The notes under the pieces were generated by a model. That model did not search any database. It saw only the letters and a program-made list of their open reading frames with translations, and was not told the DNA's origin. 64,000 nucleotides of DNA from Avimonas intestinalis (GTDB lineage Bacteria; Bacillota; Clostridia; Oscillospirales; Acutalibacteraceae). A program made the translations under genes and the position numbers. This document shows, piece after piece, positions 1 through 8,636 of this stretch (position 1 is its first letter; each line of letters begins with the position of its first letter). The stretch lies in contig CAJFID010000009.1 of NCBI GenBank assembly GCA_904380375.1, positions 9,522-73,521 on the forward strand, written 5' to 3'.

Positions 1-116
1 ACAAGGGATAGTATAGAACAGCCGGCCGGATTTCGCAACCCACGTCCTCGCGACCCAAGTCTACGCAGCGTAGAGCGATGAGGCACCGCTGTTTCGGCGA
101 GTTGGCACTGGCAATC

Positions 117-156
117 CGTAAAGAAAGAAGCTGCCACAGTTTTTTGCAGCAGCTTC
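117..156 (-). terminator. Intrinsic terminator of the purine operon
   Basis: On the minus strand an 8-bp stem (GAAGCTGC / GCAGCTTC) is followed by TTTCTTT. It lies about 70 nt beyond the purD stop codon and closes the leftward purine operon. Nothing recognisable was seen in bases 1-116. Confidence 0.8.
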
Positions 157-228
157 CTCTCACTCCATTGTGTATTTTCCCCAGCAGATCACAAGGGCAG
201 CCCTTGCATAAATGTCCATGATGCCTGC

Positions 229-1515
229 CTATTTGTCCTTAACCAGGGGACGTCCGATATCCTTGCGGTAGTGTGCATCTTGGAATTCAATCTGTTCCAC
301 CGCGTCGTAAGCCTTATCCAAGGCTTCATCAAGGGTGGGAGCCAAAGCGGTCACGCCAAGCACCCGGCCGCCGTTGGTATAAAACTTTCCCTCTTCCCAC
401 TTCGTTCCGGCGTGGTAGATCACCGCATCGCCGCGCTGCCCCTGCGGGTTCAGCCCGCGGATCGGGAGGCCCTTTTTGTAGGCTGCCGGATAGCCGCCAG
501 AGGCCATCACCACGCAGGCACAAGCTTCATCCGTCCATTCAAGCGTCAGGCTGTCCAGCTTCTCGTCCCGGATCGCACAGAGGATTTCAATCAGATCGGT
601 CTTCAGCCGGGGCAGTACCACCTGGGTTTCCGGATCCCCAAAGCGGCAATTGTACTCGATCACCTTCGGGCCGTTCGGCGTCAGCATCAGCCCAAAGAAG
701 AGACACCCCTTAAACGGCCGGCCTTCCTCATTCATCGCCGCGATGGTCGGGCGGAAAATTTTCTCCATGCAGAAAGCGGCGGCCTCTTCGTCGTAATACG
801 GGTTGGGGCTGATCGTCCCCATCCCGCCGGTATTGGGGCCCATGTCCCCGTCAAACGCCCGCTTATGATCCTTAGCGGAAACCATCGGGCGGATGGTTTT
901 GCTGTCGGTAAAGGCCAGTACCGACACCTCCGGCCCGGTCAGGAATTCCTCCACTACAACCCGGCTGCCCGATGCGCCGAAAATCCGATCCTGCATAATG
1001 CTTTTGACCGCGTCACAGGCTTCCTCGTAATTGTCGCAGAGGATTACCCCCTTACCGAGCGCCAGGCCGTCGGCTTTAATGACCGCCGGGTAGGAATTCT
1101 GCTTTTTAATGTAATCCAAAGCCTTTTCCGGCTGATCAAATACCTCATACCCGGCGGTCGGGATGCCGTATTTTTTCATCAGGTGCTTAGAAAACACCTT
1201 GCTTCCTTCCAGAATCGCTGCGTTTTTGCGCGGGCCGAAGGCAGCGATACCCTCGGCTTCAAGCGCATCCACCATCCCCGCGACGAGCGGATCGTCCGGC
1301 GCAACAAAAACGAGATCCACTGCCAATTCCTTTGCCAGGGCAACCATCCCGTCTATATCGTCCGCCTTGACGTCAAAGCACTCCGCGTCCCGGGAGATAC
1401 CGCCGTTGCCCGGCGCGCAGTACAGCTTCCCACAGTGCGGGCTTTCCGCCAGCTTGCGGATGATGGCGTGTTCGCGCCCGCCGCCGCCGACCACCAGAAT
1501 ATCCATCTTCTCCAT
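229..1515 (-). CDS. purD: Phosphoribosylamine-glycine ligase (GAR synthetase)
   Basis: Joins glycine to 5-phosphoribosylamine with ATP, the second step of de novo purine synthesis, in the cytoplasm. The 428-residue length is typical. Visible marks are the N-terminal VVGGGGREHAI loop, the ATP-grasp region with GLALGKGV near residue 155, NTGGMG near 230 and the metal-site segment NCRFGDPETQ near 290. The first ATG has a GGAG about 6 nt upstream, so it is preferred over the ATG four codons later. It is the last gene of the operon, 37 nt after the AICAR transformylase gene, and is followed by a terminator. Nothing is unusual. Confidence 0.97.
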   Translation of the reverse strand: MEKMDILVVGGGGREHAIIRKLAESPHCGKLYCAPGNGGISRDAECFDVKADDIDGMVALAKELAVDLVFVAPDDPLVAGMVDALEAEGIAAFGPRKNAAILEGSKVFSKHLMKKYGIPTAGYEVFDQPEKALDYIKKQNSYPAVIKADGLALGKGVILCDNYEEACDAVKSIMQDRIFGASGSRVVVEEFLTGPEVSVLAFTDSKTIRPMVSAKDHKRAFDGDMGPNTGGMGTISPNPYYDEEAAAFCMEKIFRPTIAAMNEEGRPFKGCLFFGLMLTPNGPKVIEYNCRFGDPETQVVLPRLKTDLIEILCAIRDEKLDSLTLEWTDEACACVVMASGGYPAAYKKGLPIRGLNPQGQRGDAVIYHAGTKWEEGKFYTNGGRVLGVTALAPTLDEALDKAYDAVEQIEFQDAHYRKDIGRPLVKDK

Positions 1516-1552
1516 ATTTTGCTCCGTTTCCCCGGCGATGCCGCCGGATCAA

Positions 1553-2731
1553 TCAATGGTGGAACAGCCGGACGCCGGTAAAGGCCATCGCGATATCGTA
1601 TTTGTTACAGGTGTCGATGACGTTGTCGTCCCGGATGGACCCGCCCGGCTCCGCGATATAGCGGACGCCGCTGCGATGCGCGCGTTCTATGTTATCCCCG
1701 AACGGGAAGAAAGCGTCGGAACCCAGGGAAACGCCGTCCAGCGTATCCAGCCATTCCCGCTTTTCCTCACGGGTAAGGGGCTGTGGCTTTACAGTAAAGA
1801 ATTGCTCCCACGCCCCATCGGCCAGAACATCCATGGAATCGTCGGAAATATAGACGTCAATGGTATTGTCTCGGTCGGGACGGCGGATATCCTCCCGGAA
1901 GGGCAGGGCAAGCACGCGGGGGTGCTGACGGAGGTACCAGGTGTCCGCCTTATTGCCTGCCAACCGGGTGCAGTGGATGCGGCTCTGCTGCCCCGCGCCA
2001 ACGCCGATGACCTGACCGCCCTTGGCATAGCATACCGAGTTGGACTGAGTGTATTTCAGAGTAATCAAGGACAAAACCAAATCCTGCTTTGCCGCGTCGG
2101 GGATGGTTCGGCAGGCGGTGACGACGTTTTCAAGCAGCCGGCTATTGATGGCCTGGCTGTTGCGTCCTTGTTCAAAGGTAATCCCGAATACGTCCTTGTG
2201 CTCTACCGGAGCCGGCACATAATTCGGGTCGATTTTGACCACATTGTAAGTGCCGCGGCGCTTTTTCTTCAGGATCTCGAGCGCTTCGGGCGTATAGCCG
2301 GGGGCGATAATGCCGTCGGATACCTCGCGTGCCAGCAGAGTGGCAGTCTCCTTGTCGCAATCGTCGGACAGGGCAACCCAGTCGCCGTAGGAGGACATAC
2401 GGTCAGCGCCGCGCGCACGGGCATAGGCGCAGGCAATCGGGGAAAGCTCCATATCCTCGACAAAATAAATCTTTTTGAGCACATCGGACAGCGGGATGCC
2501 GAGCGCGGCGCCAGCCGGACTGACATGCTTAAAAGAAGCCGCCGCCGGCAGGCCGGTCGCTTCCTTCAACTCCTTGACCAGCTGCCAGCTGTTGAAGGCA
2601 TCCAGAAAATTGATATAGCCCGGCCGGCCGTTGAGCACCTCAATGGGTAACTCTCCCCCATCCTGCATAAAGATGCGGGACGGCGTCTGGTTGGGGTTAC
2701 AGCCGTATTTCAGCATCAGTTCGTTTGCCAT
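1553..2731 (-). CDS. Stand-alone AICAR transformylase
   Basis: Transfers the formyl group of 10-formyl-THF to AICAR to make FAICAR, the ninth purine step. The 392-residue protein matches only the transformylase half of bifunctional PurH: the catalytic Lys-His pair sits at residues 68-69 in SFKHVSPAGA, and GSDAFFPFGDN lies near the C-terminus. The N-terminal MGS-like IMP cyclohydrolase domain (about 200 residues in usual PurH of 510-590) is absent, and there is no room upstream for it. The missing activity is supplied by the PurO-like gene immediately upstream, so the last two steps are encoded by two separate proteins. It lies between that gene (79-nt gap) and purD. Confidence 0.93.
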   Translation of the reverse strand: MANELMLKYGCNPNQTPSRIFMQDGGELPIEVLNGRPGYINFLDAFNSWQLVKELKEATGLPAAASFKHVSPAGAALGIPLSDVLKKIYFVEDMELSPIACAYARARGADRMSSYGDWVALSDDCDKETATLLAREVSDGIIAPGYTPEALEILKKKRRGTYNVVKIDPNYVPAPVEHKDVFGITFEQGRNSQAINSRLLENVVTACRTIPDAAKQDLVLSLITLKYTQSNSVCYAKGGQVIGVGAGQQSRIHCTRLAGNKADTWYLRQHPRVLALPFREDIRRPDRDNTIDVYISDDSMDVLADGAWEQFFTVKPQPLTREEKREWLDTLDGVSLGSDAFFPFGDNIERAHRSGVRYIAEPGGSIRDDNVIDTCNKYDIAMAFTGVRLFHH

Positions 2732-2810
2732 GAAAAACCTTCCTTTCCCTACAAATCAGACGGTTTCGCCTTTGCCTTCCTTCAAATAAAGCAGTGGCTA
2801 TTTCCTGACT

Positions 2811-3518
2811 TCATCCGTTTTTATTGATAATACGCGTTTGCGCATCGCCAGTCTTAAGGCAAATGTACCGGGTAAAGAGAGATACCTTATTCTCGCTGTC
2901 AAGGCTGTTCCATACACAGGTAGTAAACGCGTCCAAATCCCCTTCAAGGGCCACCTGCTCCGGCTCGCCGTCAAACGAGGGCAACGGATTGCCGTCCTGC
3001 CGGTACGTGTGGATAAAATGGCCCAGCCCCGCGCGCGGGGCTTCGTATTCATAGAAATACCGGCGCACGGAAGAAGGATCGCCGTCCGCAGATTTCAGGA
3101 TAGACAGGCGGTAGCGGTCGTGCTTCGGCTCCACCAAACCGGAGATGCGGGGGGTAAAATTCGGGCTGTCCGGCTCAAAGGTGCGGGCACGCAGGGCGTC
3201 CTCAAAGGATTTCCCCTGCTCCATATATTCCACAATCGTATCGGTCTGGTCACCGTTGGTGACCACCGTCGCATGGCCGAGCACCCGAACCGGCGCATAA
3301 ATAATCAGAGAGGGATCCACCATCCGGCTTTCATCAAACGCCTTGGTTTTGATGCCGGCGCCCTCCTCAACAAATACGCGGTTGCGGCTGTTTTCGCTGC
3401 GGCCCATGATAAAATAGGCGATTACCAGCGACTGGCCGTCGTCGCTTTTGCCCAGGATAATCCCCCGTCCGGGATAGGAGGTAGACGACAATGCGTCAGT
3501 CAGCTTTTTTGTCTGCAT
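2811..3518 (-). CDS. purO: PurO-type IMP cyclohydrolase
   Basis: Predicted to close the ring of FAICAR to IMP, the last purine step. The 235-residue protein resembles the archaeal-type PurO/IMP_cyclohyd family: an N-terminal YPGRGIILG segment, YFIMGRSENSRNR near residue 35 and the following VF-E-G pattern. It is unrelated to the MGS-domain cyclohydrolase of PurH. The frame is open for 70 further codons, but the start was placed at the ATG of MQTKKL because AAAGGA lies 12 nt upstream; the next ATG upstream abuts that same AAAGGA. The neighbouring AICAR transformylase lacks a cyclohydrolase domain, which supports the assignment. Confidence 0.85.
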   Translation of the reverse strand: MQTKKLTDALSSTSYPGRGIILGKSDDGQSLVIAYFIMGRSENSRNRVFVEEGAGIKTKAFDESRMVDPSLIIYAPVRVLGHATVVTNGDQTDTIVEYMEQGKSFEDALRARTFEPDSPNFTPRISGLVEPKHDRYRLSILKSADGDPSSVRRYFYEYEAPRAGLGHFIHTYRQDGNPLPSFDGEPEQVALEGDLDAFTTCVWNSLDSENKVSLFTRYICLKTGDAQTRIINKNG

Positions 3519-3642
3519 GTTTATGACCATTCCTTTCTCACAGCGGCCGGAGAGGAGCACCGTTTCCAGCCCTGCCGAAATTGCCGGCGCCGGCGGATAG
3601 CAAAATACAAAAACAAAGGACAAAGCGGTAAGGCATCCGCTC

Positions 3643-4305
3643 TCATACCCCGGCTTTCTGCGGCGTCCCTGCCAAGCCGTCCGCGTCAACCACCGCTTTG
3701 TTGCCCTGCAAACGGATTCGCCCCTCACAGAAAAGGGAAACCGCCTTCGGTAAAAGCTCCCATTCCGCCTGGCGCATGACGCGAAGCTGTAAGGTCTCCG
3801 GCGTATCCTGCGGCTGGACTGCCACGGCTTTTTGCAGGATGATGGCGCCGCCGTCCGGGATTTCGTTGACGAAATGGACGGTGGCGCCGGTAACCTTCAC
3901 CCCATAATCGAGCGCCGCCTTATGAACACGGAGCCCGTAAAACCCTTTACCGCAGAAAGCAGGGATCAGGGATGGATGGACGTTGATAATCCGGTTTGCA
4001 TAGGCCCGGACAATCTCTTCCCCCAAAATGCAGAGGAAGCCCGCCAGCACGATTAAATCCGCCTCCGCACGCTTCAGCTCTTTCAGCAGCGCGGCGTCAA
4101 ATTCTGCAGCATCCGCATAGGCCTTGCGGTTGATAACGGTTCCCGGCACGCCATGCCTCGCCGCGCGCTCCAGCGCATACGCTTCCGGAGAAGAGGAGAT
4201 CACCTGGGTAATCCGGCCGCCGTGGATCTCCCCCGCCTCTTCAGCGTCCAGGAGAGCCTGGAGGTTGGTCCCGCCGCCCGAAACCAGAACAACAATATTC
4301 AGCAT
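3643..4305 (-). CDS. purN: Phosphoribosylglycinamide formyltransferase, folate-dependent
   Basis: Formylates GAR with 10-formyl-THF (third step). The 220-residue protein carries the N-terminal SGGGTNLQALLD phosphate loop, the catalytic segment NVHPSLIP (Asn108, His110) and the catalytic Asp151 in EIPDGGAI. Length is close to the usual 190-220. Its ATG lies inside the end of purM (7-nt overlap), which implies translational coupling. The 124-nt gap to the next gene holds no other gene. Confidence 0.96.
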   Translation of the reverse strand: MLNIVVLVSGGGTNLQALLDAEEAGEIHGGRITQVISSSPEAYALERAARHGVPGTVINRKAYADAAEFDAALLKELKRAEADLIVLAGFLCILGEEIVRAYANRIINVHPSLIPAFCGKGFYGLRVHKAALDYGVKVTGATVHFVNEIPDGGAIILQKAVAVQPQDTPETLQLRVMRQAEWELLPKAVSLFCEGRIRLQGNKAVVDADGLAGTPQKAGV

Positions 4306-5342
4306 AGCACCACGCCCTCGTCACCCTTGACCACCTGGCCCAAAAACACCGCCTTTTCTCCCGCCTCGTTGAGCACGCGGACCGCTTCGTCCGCCTTGTC
4401 GGAAGCAACAGCCAGGCACAGGCCAGTTCCCATATTGAAGGTGTTGAACATATCACGCTCCGGGATATTGCCGGCCTTTTGGATCAGATCAAAAATCGGC
4501 AGCACCGGCACGCGGCTCTTCTCAATGACCGCCTGCATCCCCTCGGGAAGCATCCGCGGGATATTTTCATAATATCCGCCCCCGGTAATATGGGAAATGC
4601 CGTGGATCCCCACCCGGCGGATCACCTCAAGGATCGGCTTGACATAGATCTTGGTCGGGGTAAGCAACACTTCGCCTAAGGTGGCGCCGAGCTCGTCATA
4701 ATAGACGGAAAGCGTTTTTTTCGATACGTCAAACACCTTGCGCACCAGGGAAAAGCCGTTGGAATGCACCCCGCTGGACGTCACGCCGATGAGCGCGTCG
4801 CCCTCTTTGACCAGCGAGCAGTCCACGATTTTTTCCTTATCCGCCAATCCTACGCAGAATCCAGCGAGGTCATATTCCTCTGGCGGGTAAAAGCCGGGCA
4901 TTTCCGCGGTTTCGCCCCCGATTAAGGCGCAGCCCGCTTGGACACAGCCTTCCGCTACGCCGGATACAATCGCAGCAATCTTTTCCGGCACATTCTTACC
5001 GCAGGCGATATAATCCAAAAAGAAGAGCGGCTGAGCACCCGAGCAGGCAACGTCGTTGGCGCACATGGCCACGCAGTCAATCCCCACCGTGTCGTGCTTG
5101 TCCAGCAGAAAAGCCAGCTTCAACTTGGTCCCTACCCCATCGGTCCCCGAAACCAGCACCGGCTTCTGCAAGCCGGTCAGGTTGGGCTCAAACAGCCCGC
5201 CGAAGCCGCCGAGCCCGGAAACCACGCCGGGGATATTCGTGCGCGCCACATGCGCTTTCATCAACTCCACCGCTTGGTAGCCCGCCGTAACGTCTACGCC
5301 GGCAGCCGCATAGCTCGCGCTCGCGCTGTTTTTCTTTTCCAC
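4299..5342 (-). CDS. purM: Phosphoribosylformylglycinamidine cyclo-ligase (AIR synthetase)
   Basis: Closes FGAM to AIR with ATP (fifth step). The 347-residue protein has the N-terminal YAAAGVDVTAGYQAV segment, GTDGVGTKL near residue 87, CANDVACSGAQPL near 120 and GGETAEMPGFY near 165, all typical of the PurM/PurL fold. It overlaps purN by 7 nt. The 172-nt gap to purF is the largest inside the operon; an AGGCCCTT / AAGGGCCT pair in it could form a hairpin but has no T-run. FGAM synthase (purL), which makes its substrate, is not in this window. Confidence 0.96.
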   Translation of the reverse strand: MEKKNSASASYAAAGVDVTAGYQAVELMKAHVARTNIPGVVSGLGGFGGLFEPNLTGLQKPVLVSGTDGVGTKLKLAFLLDKHDTVGIDCVAMCANDVACSGAQPLFFLDYIACGKNVPEKIAAIVSGVAEGCVQAGCALIGGETAEMPGFYPPEEYDLAGFCVGLADKEKIVDCSLVKEGDALIGVTSSGVHSNGFSLVRKVFDVSKKTLSVYYDELGATLGEVLLTPTKIYVKPILEVIRRVGIHGISHITGGGYYENIPRMLPEGMQAVIEKSRVPVLPIFDLIQKAGNIPERDMFNTFNMGTGLCLAVASDKADEAVRVLNEAGEKAVFLGQVVKGDEGVVLC

Positions 5343-5514
5343 ACCTATACACGCCTTTCTAATGAAATCGGCTCTACGCCGGTACGGCCCGACAAGCCGG
5401 AAGGCCCTTCCTTTCCGGAAATCAGAAAAGCAAAGGGCCTAAACCAGATATACGGCCGCTAACATAGGGGAACTGGTTTTGGAAAGAGGCGTCATATTTT
5501 TGGGATGGATATCC

Positions 5515-6924
5515 CTACTCTTTACCGTTCCAGCAATAGGTACATACCAGGTCCGGATCAATGCCGATGGCCGCCAACATACCCTCAAGGGTCTGGAACC
5601 GCAGGGAGGTCATCCGCATCCGCCGGCGGATGCCTTCCACCATTTTTTCATACCGCCCGCTGCGCGCATCGCAGTATTCCTCAAGATACCGGAAGCCTTC
5701 GTCCCCTTCTATTTCCTGGATAACCGAACGGGAGATCAGGTCCATGTCGGAGGTGGAGCGGGAAAAATTCAGGTATTTGCAGCCGTACATGATCGGCGGG
5801 CAGGCGGGACGAATATGGACCTCCTTTGCACCGCTGTCGTACAGGAAATCGACCGTTTCCCGCATCTGGGTGCCTCGCACCACCGAATCGTCAATAAACA
5901 GCAGACGCTTATCCCGGATCAAGGGTTCCACCGGGATCAGCTTCATATGCGCGACCTGATTGCGGATCGATTGATTCGGCGGCATAAAGCTGCGCGGCCA
6001 GGTGGGGGTATACTTAATAAAAGGGCGGGCAAATGGGATCCCCGACTCGTTGGCGTAGCCGATCGCGTGGGCCGTACCGGAATCCGGGACGCCGGCGACA
6101 AAATCCGCGTGGATATCGGGATCGTTCTGGGCGAGAATTCGGCCGCAGTCATACCGCATTTGTTCCACGTTCACCCCTTCATAGGAAGAGGTGGGATAGC
6201 CGAAATAGGTCCACAGGAAAGCGCAGATTTTCATCTTCTTTCCCGGCGGGACCAGCACCCGATAGCCATCGCAGGTCACGAAATCGATTTCTCCCGCGCC
6301 CAAGCCATGCTCGTCTTTATAGCCCAAATTCAGATAGGCAAACGACTCAAAGGAAACGCAGTGAGCCCCCTCCTTTTTGCCGATAATCAGCGGCGTACGG
6401 CCCACCCGGTCGCGGGCGGCATACATCCCTTCCTTTGTAAGCAGCAGGATGGTCATTGACCCGTCTATCTGCTCCTGGGCGTATTGAAGCCCTTCAAGAA
6501 TCGAATCCTTCTGGTTAATCAGGCTGGCCGTCAGCTCGGTGGCGTTGACCACGCCGCCGCTCATCTCCAGAAAATGGGAGGCGCCTTTGGCAAAGGTTTG
6601 GTTCACCAGCTCCTCCATATTGTTGATCCGCCCTACCGTCGTAATCGCGTAATTTCCCAAGTGAGAGCGCACCATCAACGGCTGAGGATCGGTATCGCTG
6701 ATGCAGCCGATTCCCATCGTCCCTTCCATCTCGCCCACATCGCGTTCAAATTTCGTACGGAAGGGAGAATTTTCAATATTGTGGATCGCCCGCTGGAAGC
6801 CCTTTTCCGCGCTGTATACTGCCATTCCTCCGCGCCGCGTTCCCAAATGCGAGTGATAGTCCACACCGAAGAAAAGATCCGATACGCAGCTATTCCTTGA
6901 AACGACGCCAAATAAGCCGCCCAT
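5515..6924 (-). CDS. purF: Amidophosphoribosyltransferase-like protein lacking the N-terminal Cys
   Basis: Homologue of PurF, which makes 5-phosphoribosylamine from PRPP, the committed purine step. The phosphoribosyltransferase half is intact: the PRPP loop IDDSVVRGT is at residues 344-352. The N-terminal glutaminase half is recognisable, but the protein begins Met-Gly-Gly-Leu-Phe-Gly where family members read (Met)-Cys-Gly-x-x-Gly, so the Ntn nucleophile is replaced by Gly2. The start is secure because AAGGAGG lies 4 nt before this ATG. The inference is that it uses free ammonia, or that another subunit or paralogue supplies it. Length 469 is normal. It sits between purC and purM. Confidence 0.88.
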   Translation of the reverse strand: MGGLFGVVSRNSCVSDLFFGVDYHSHLGTRRGGMAVYSAEKGFQRAIHNIENSPFRTKFERDVGEMEGTMGIGCISDTDPQPLMVRSHLGNYAITTVGRINNMEELVNQTFAKGASHFLEMSGGVVNATELTASLINQKDSILEGLQYAQEQIDGSMTILLLTKEGMYAARDRVGRTPLIIGKKEGAHCVSFESFAYLNLGYKDEHGLGAGEIDFVTCDGYRVLVPPGKKMKICAFLWTYFGYPTSSYEGVNVEQMRYDCGRILAQNDPDIHADFVAGVPDSGTAHAIGYANESGIPFARPFIKYTPTWPRSFMPPNQSIRNQVAHMKLIPVEPLIRDKRLLFIDDSVVRGTQMRETVDFLYDSGAKEVHIRPACPPIMYGCKYLNFSRSTSDMDLISRSVIQEIEGDEGFRYLEEYCDARSGRYEKMVEGIRRRMRMTSLRFQTLEGMLAAIGIDPDLVCTYCWNGKE

Positions 6925-7011
6925 GTTTCCTCCTTGATTTCTCTATGGCAGCCGGGAGCCGAAGCACCAGGCCGTCGGGTTTTCAACGCAAACGATGCTG
7001 TATCGCCAAAA

Positions 7012-7722
7012 TTACTGGCCCATCAGACGGCGCATCATTTCCTGATACGCTTCCACTTCCCCGCCCATATTCCGGCGGAAACGGTCTTTATCCAGCTTTT
7101 CATGGGTATGCACATCCCAGAAGCGGCAGGTATCGGGGGAGATCTCATCCGCCAGCACAATCGTGCCGTCCGAGGTCTTGCCGAATTCCAGCTTAAAGTC
7201 CACCAGTTCAACGTCCAGCTTGAGGAAGTATGCTTTCAGGAAGTCATTCACATGAAAAGCATACTTGGAAATGGTGTCAATGTCTTCCTGAGTTGCAAGG
7301 CCGAGGGCCAGCACATGGTACTCGTTGATCAGCGGATCGCCGAGGTCGTCGTTTTTGTAGCTGAACTCCAAGGACGGCTGCTTGAGAGGGGTCCCCTCTT
7401 CCACGCCGTAGCGCTTGGAAAATGAGCCAGCCGCGATATTGCGGATAATCACCTCAAGAGGGACAATCGTCACTTTCTTAACCAGGGTTTCGCGCTCGGA
7501 AAGTTCCTTGACAAAATGGGTCGGGACGCCGTCCTTTTCCAAAAGCTGCATCAGGAAATTGCTCATCCGGTTGTTGACGACGCCTTTGCCGAGGATGGTC
7601 CCCTTCTTTTCGCCGTTGAACGCGGTAGCGTCGTCCTTGTAATCAACAATCAGCAATTCCGGGTCATCGGTAGCGAATACCTTCTTTGCCTTACCTTCGT
7701 AAAGCTGACCTTTTTTCTCCAT
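7012..7722 (-). CDS. purC: SAICAR synthase
   Basis: Condenses CAIR with aspartate using ATP (eighth step). The 236-residue protein is the compact bacterial form: N-terminal LYEGKAKKVF, the central IIRNIAAGSF segment, ELVDFKLEFG near residue 175 and DEISPDTCRFWD near 195. It lies 75 nt after purE and 87 nt before purF in the same direction. Adenylosuccinate lyase (purB), needed for the next step, is not in the window. Confidence 0.97.
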   Translation of the reverse strand: MEKKGQLYEGKAKKVFATDDPELLIVDYKDDATAFNGEKKGTILGKGVVNNRMSNFLMQLLEKDGVPTHFVKELSERETLVKKVTIVPLEVIIRNIAAGSFSKRYGVEEGTPLKQPSLEFSYKNDDLGDPLINEYHVLALGLATQEDIDTISKYAFHVNDFLKAYFLKLDVELVDFKLEFGKTSDGTIVLADEISPDTCRFWDVHTHEKLDKDRFRRNMGGEVEAYQEMMRRLMGQ

Positions 7723-7797
7723 GTTTCATTCCTCCTATTACATTTCCTTCTGCTTTTGTCATACCCAGCGGTCCGTTTGACGGGGCCGCGCCTTCTA

Positions 7798-8310
7798 TCA
7801 GCCGTTCAGCTCCTCGGAGAGCTTGCGGTCTTTTTCAAGAACAGCGCTTTCCATTTCCCTCTTCATTGCCTTTAACTGCTCCTGAAGCTCCGCGTCGTCT
7901 ACCGCCAGGATCTGTGCCGCCAAGATCGCGGCGTTTTCCGCGCCGTCAATCGCGACGGTCGCCACGGGGATCCCAGAGGGCATTTGCACGGTGGAGAGAA
8001 GGGAGTCCAGCCCGTCCAACGTAGAGGATTTAATCGGGATGCCGATCACCGGCAGGATCGTATGGGCGGCAAGCACCCCAGCCAAATGAGCAGCTTTGCC
8101 CGCCGCGGCAATAATAACCCCGAAGCCGTTGGACGCGGCATGCCAAGCGAAATCCATGGCAGCTGCCGGCGTACGGTGGGCGGACATCACATGGACCTCC
8201 ACGGGGATGCCGAAGGCCTTAAGCTTGTTGACCGCTTTGGACACCACCGGCAGGTCGCTATCGCTCCCCATAATCACGGCGACTTTTTTCTTAGCGCCTT
8301 GCATATTCAT
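7798..8310 (-). CDS. purE: N5-CAIR mutase, PurE class I
   Basis: Rearranges N5-CAIR to CAIR (sixth step). The 170-residue protein has the PurE signature MGSDSDLP near residue 15 and the SAHRTP segment near 45. The start was set at the ATG of MNMQGAKK because AAAGGA precedes it by 5 nt; 14 codons of open frame further upstream have no ribosome site. It is the first structural gene of the operon and follows a 5' leader with an attenuator. PurK, the usual partner of class I PurE, is not present here. Confidence 0.95.
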   Translation of the reverse strand: MNMQGAKKKVAVIMGSDSDLPVVSKAVNKLKAFGIPVEVHVMSAHRTPAAAMDFAWHAASNGFGVIIAAAGKAAHLAGVLAAHTILPVIGIPIKSSTLDGLDSLLSTVQMPSGIPVATVAIDGAENAAILAAQILAVDDAELQEQLKAMKREMESAVLEKDRKLSEELNG

Positions 8311-8436
8311 GACCATCCTTTCTCGTCTGCCCGGCCGATGCTGGCAGACCATCCATCACATAGACGGAAATAGTAATCGTATCCGATACACCGCATTTTC
8401 CGCCCTTTGTCTGCGTTACTTCCTGCGCGAGCCATA

Positions 8437-8480
8437 CAAGCAAAAGAAACAGGCTACGGATGCAAAATCTCCGCAGCCTG
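8437..8480 (-). terminator. Candidate attenuator in the purine leader
   Basis: On the minus strand an 11-bp stem (CAGGCTGCGGA with TCCGTAGCCTG, one G-U pair) with a 9-nt loop is followed by TTTCTTTTG. It lies 127 nt before purE and starts 6 nt after the leader ORF stop codon, so a ribosome finishing the leader would cover the stem. A near-copy of its loop and 3' arm (12 of 13 nt, core TTGCATCCG) occurs earlier inside the leader ORF at 8517-8525 and could compete for the 5' arm. Confidence 0.75.
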
Positions 8481-8485
8481 CCGCT

Positions 8486-8581
8486 TTACGATTGTGTCTT
8501 CCGCGCAGGAAGCCGGCGGATGCAACATCCGTGTCCGTTGCAGGAAACAGGGTTCAACCCGCTTACGTCAAACGACTGCAT
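8486..8581 (-). CDS. Leader peptide of the purine operon, 31 aa
   Basis: Short ORF with a strong ribosome site (AGGGGAGG, 7 nt before ATG), beginning about 25 nt after the predicted transcription start. The peptide begins MQSFDVSGLNPVSCNG and continues HGCCIRRLPARKTQS; it holds three Cys, two of them adjacent at codons 19-20, and no hydrophobic stretch. It ends TAA just before the attenuator stem, the layout of a transcription-attenuation leader. I do not recognise the peptide. What it senses is unknown: it is not enriched for a single purine-related amino acid. Its expression is inferred from position and ribosome site only. Confidence 0.6.
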   Translation of the reverse strand: MQSFDVSGLNPVSCNGHGCCIRRLPARKTQS

Positions 8582-8598
8582 GTGGCATCCTCCCCTTC

Positions 8599-8636
8599 AA
8601 AAGATACTTTATATTGTATTGCAAACAGTATCTTTT
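8599..8636. promoter_or_regulatory. Operator-like dyad over the purine promoter
   Basis: Perfect 9-bp inverted repeat AAAAGATAC / GTATCTTTT with a 20-nt spacer. One arm lies between the -35 and -10 boxes and the other at the predicted start of transcription, so a dimeric repressor bound here would block RNA polymerase. The regulator is unknown. Confidence 0.5.
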
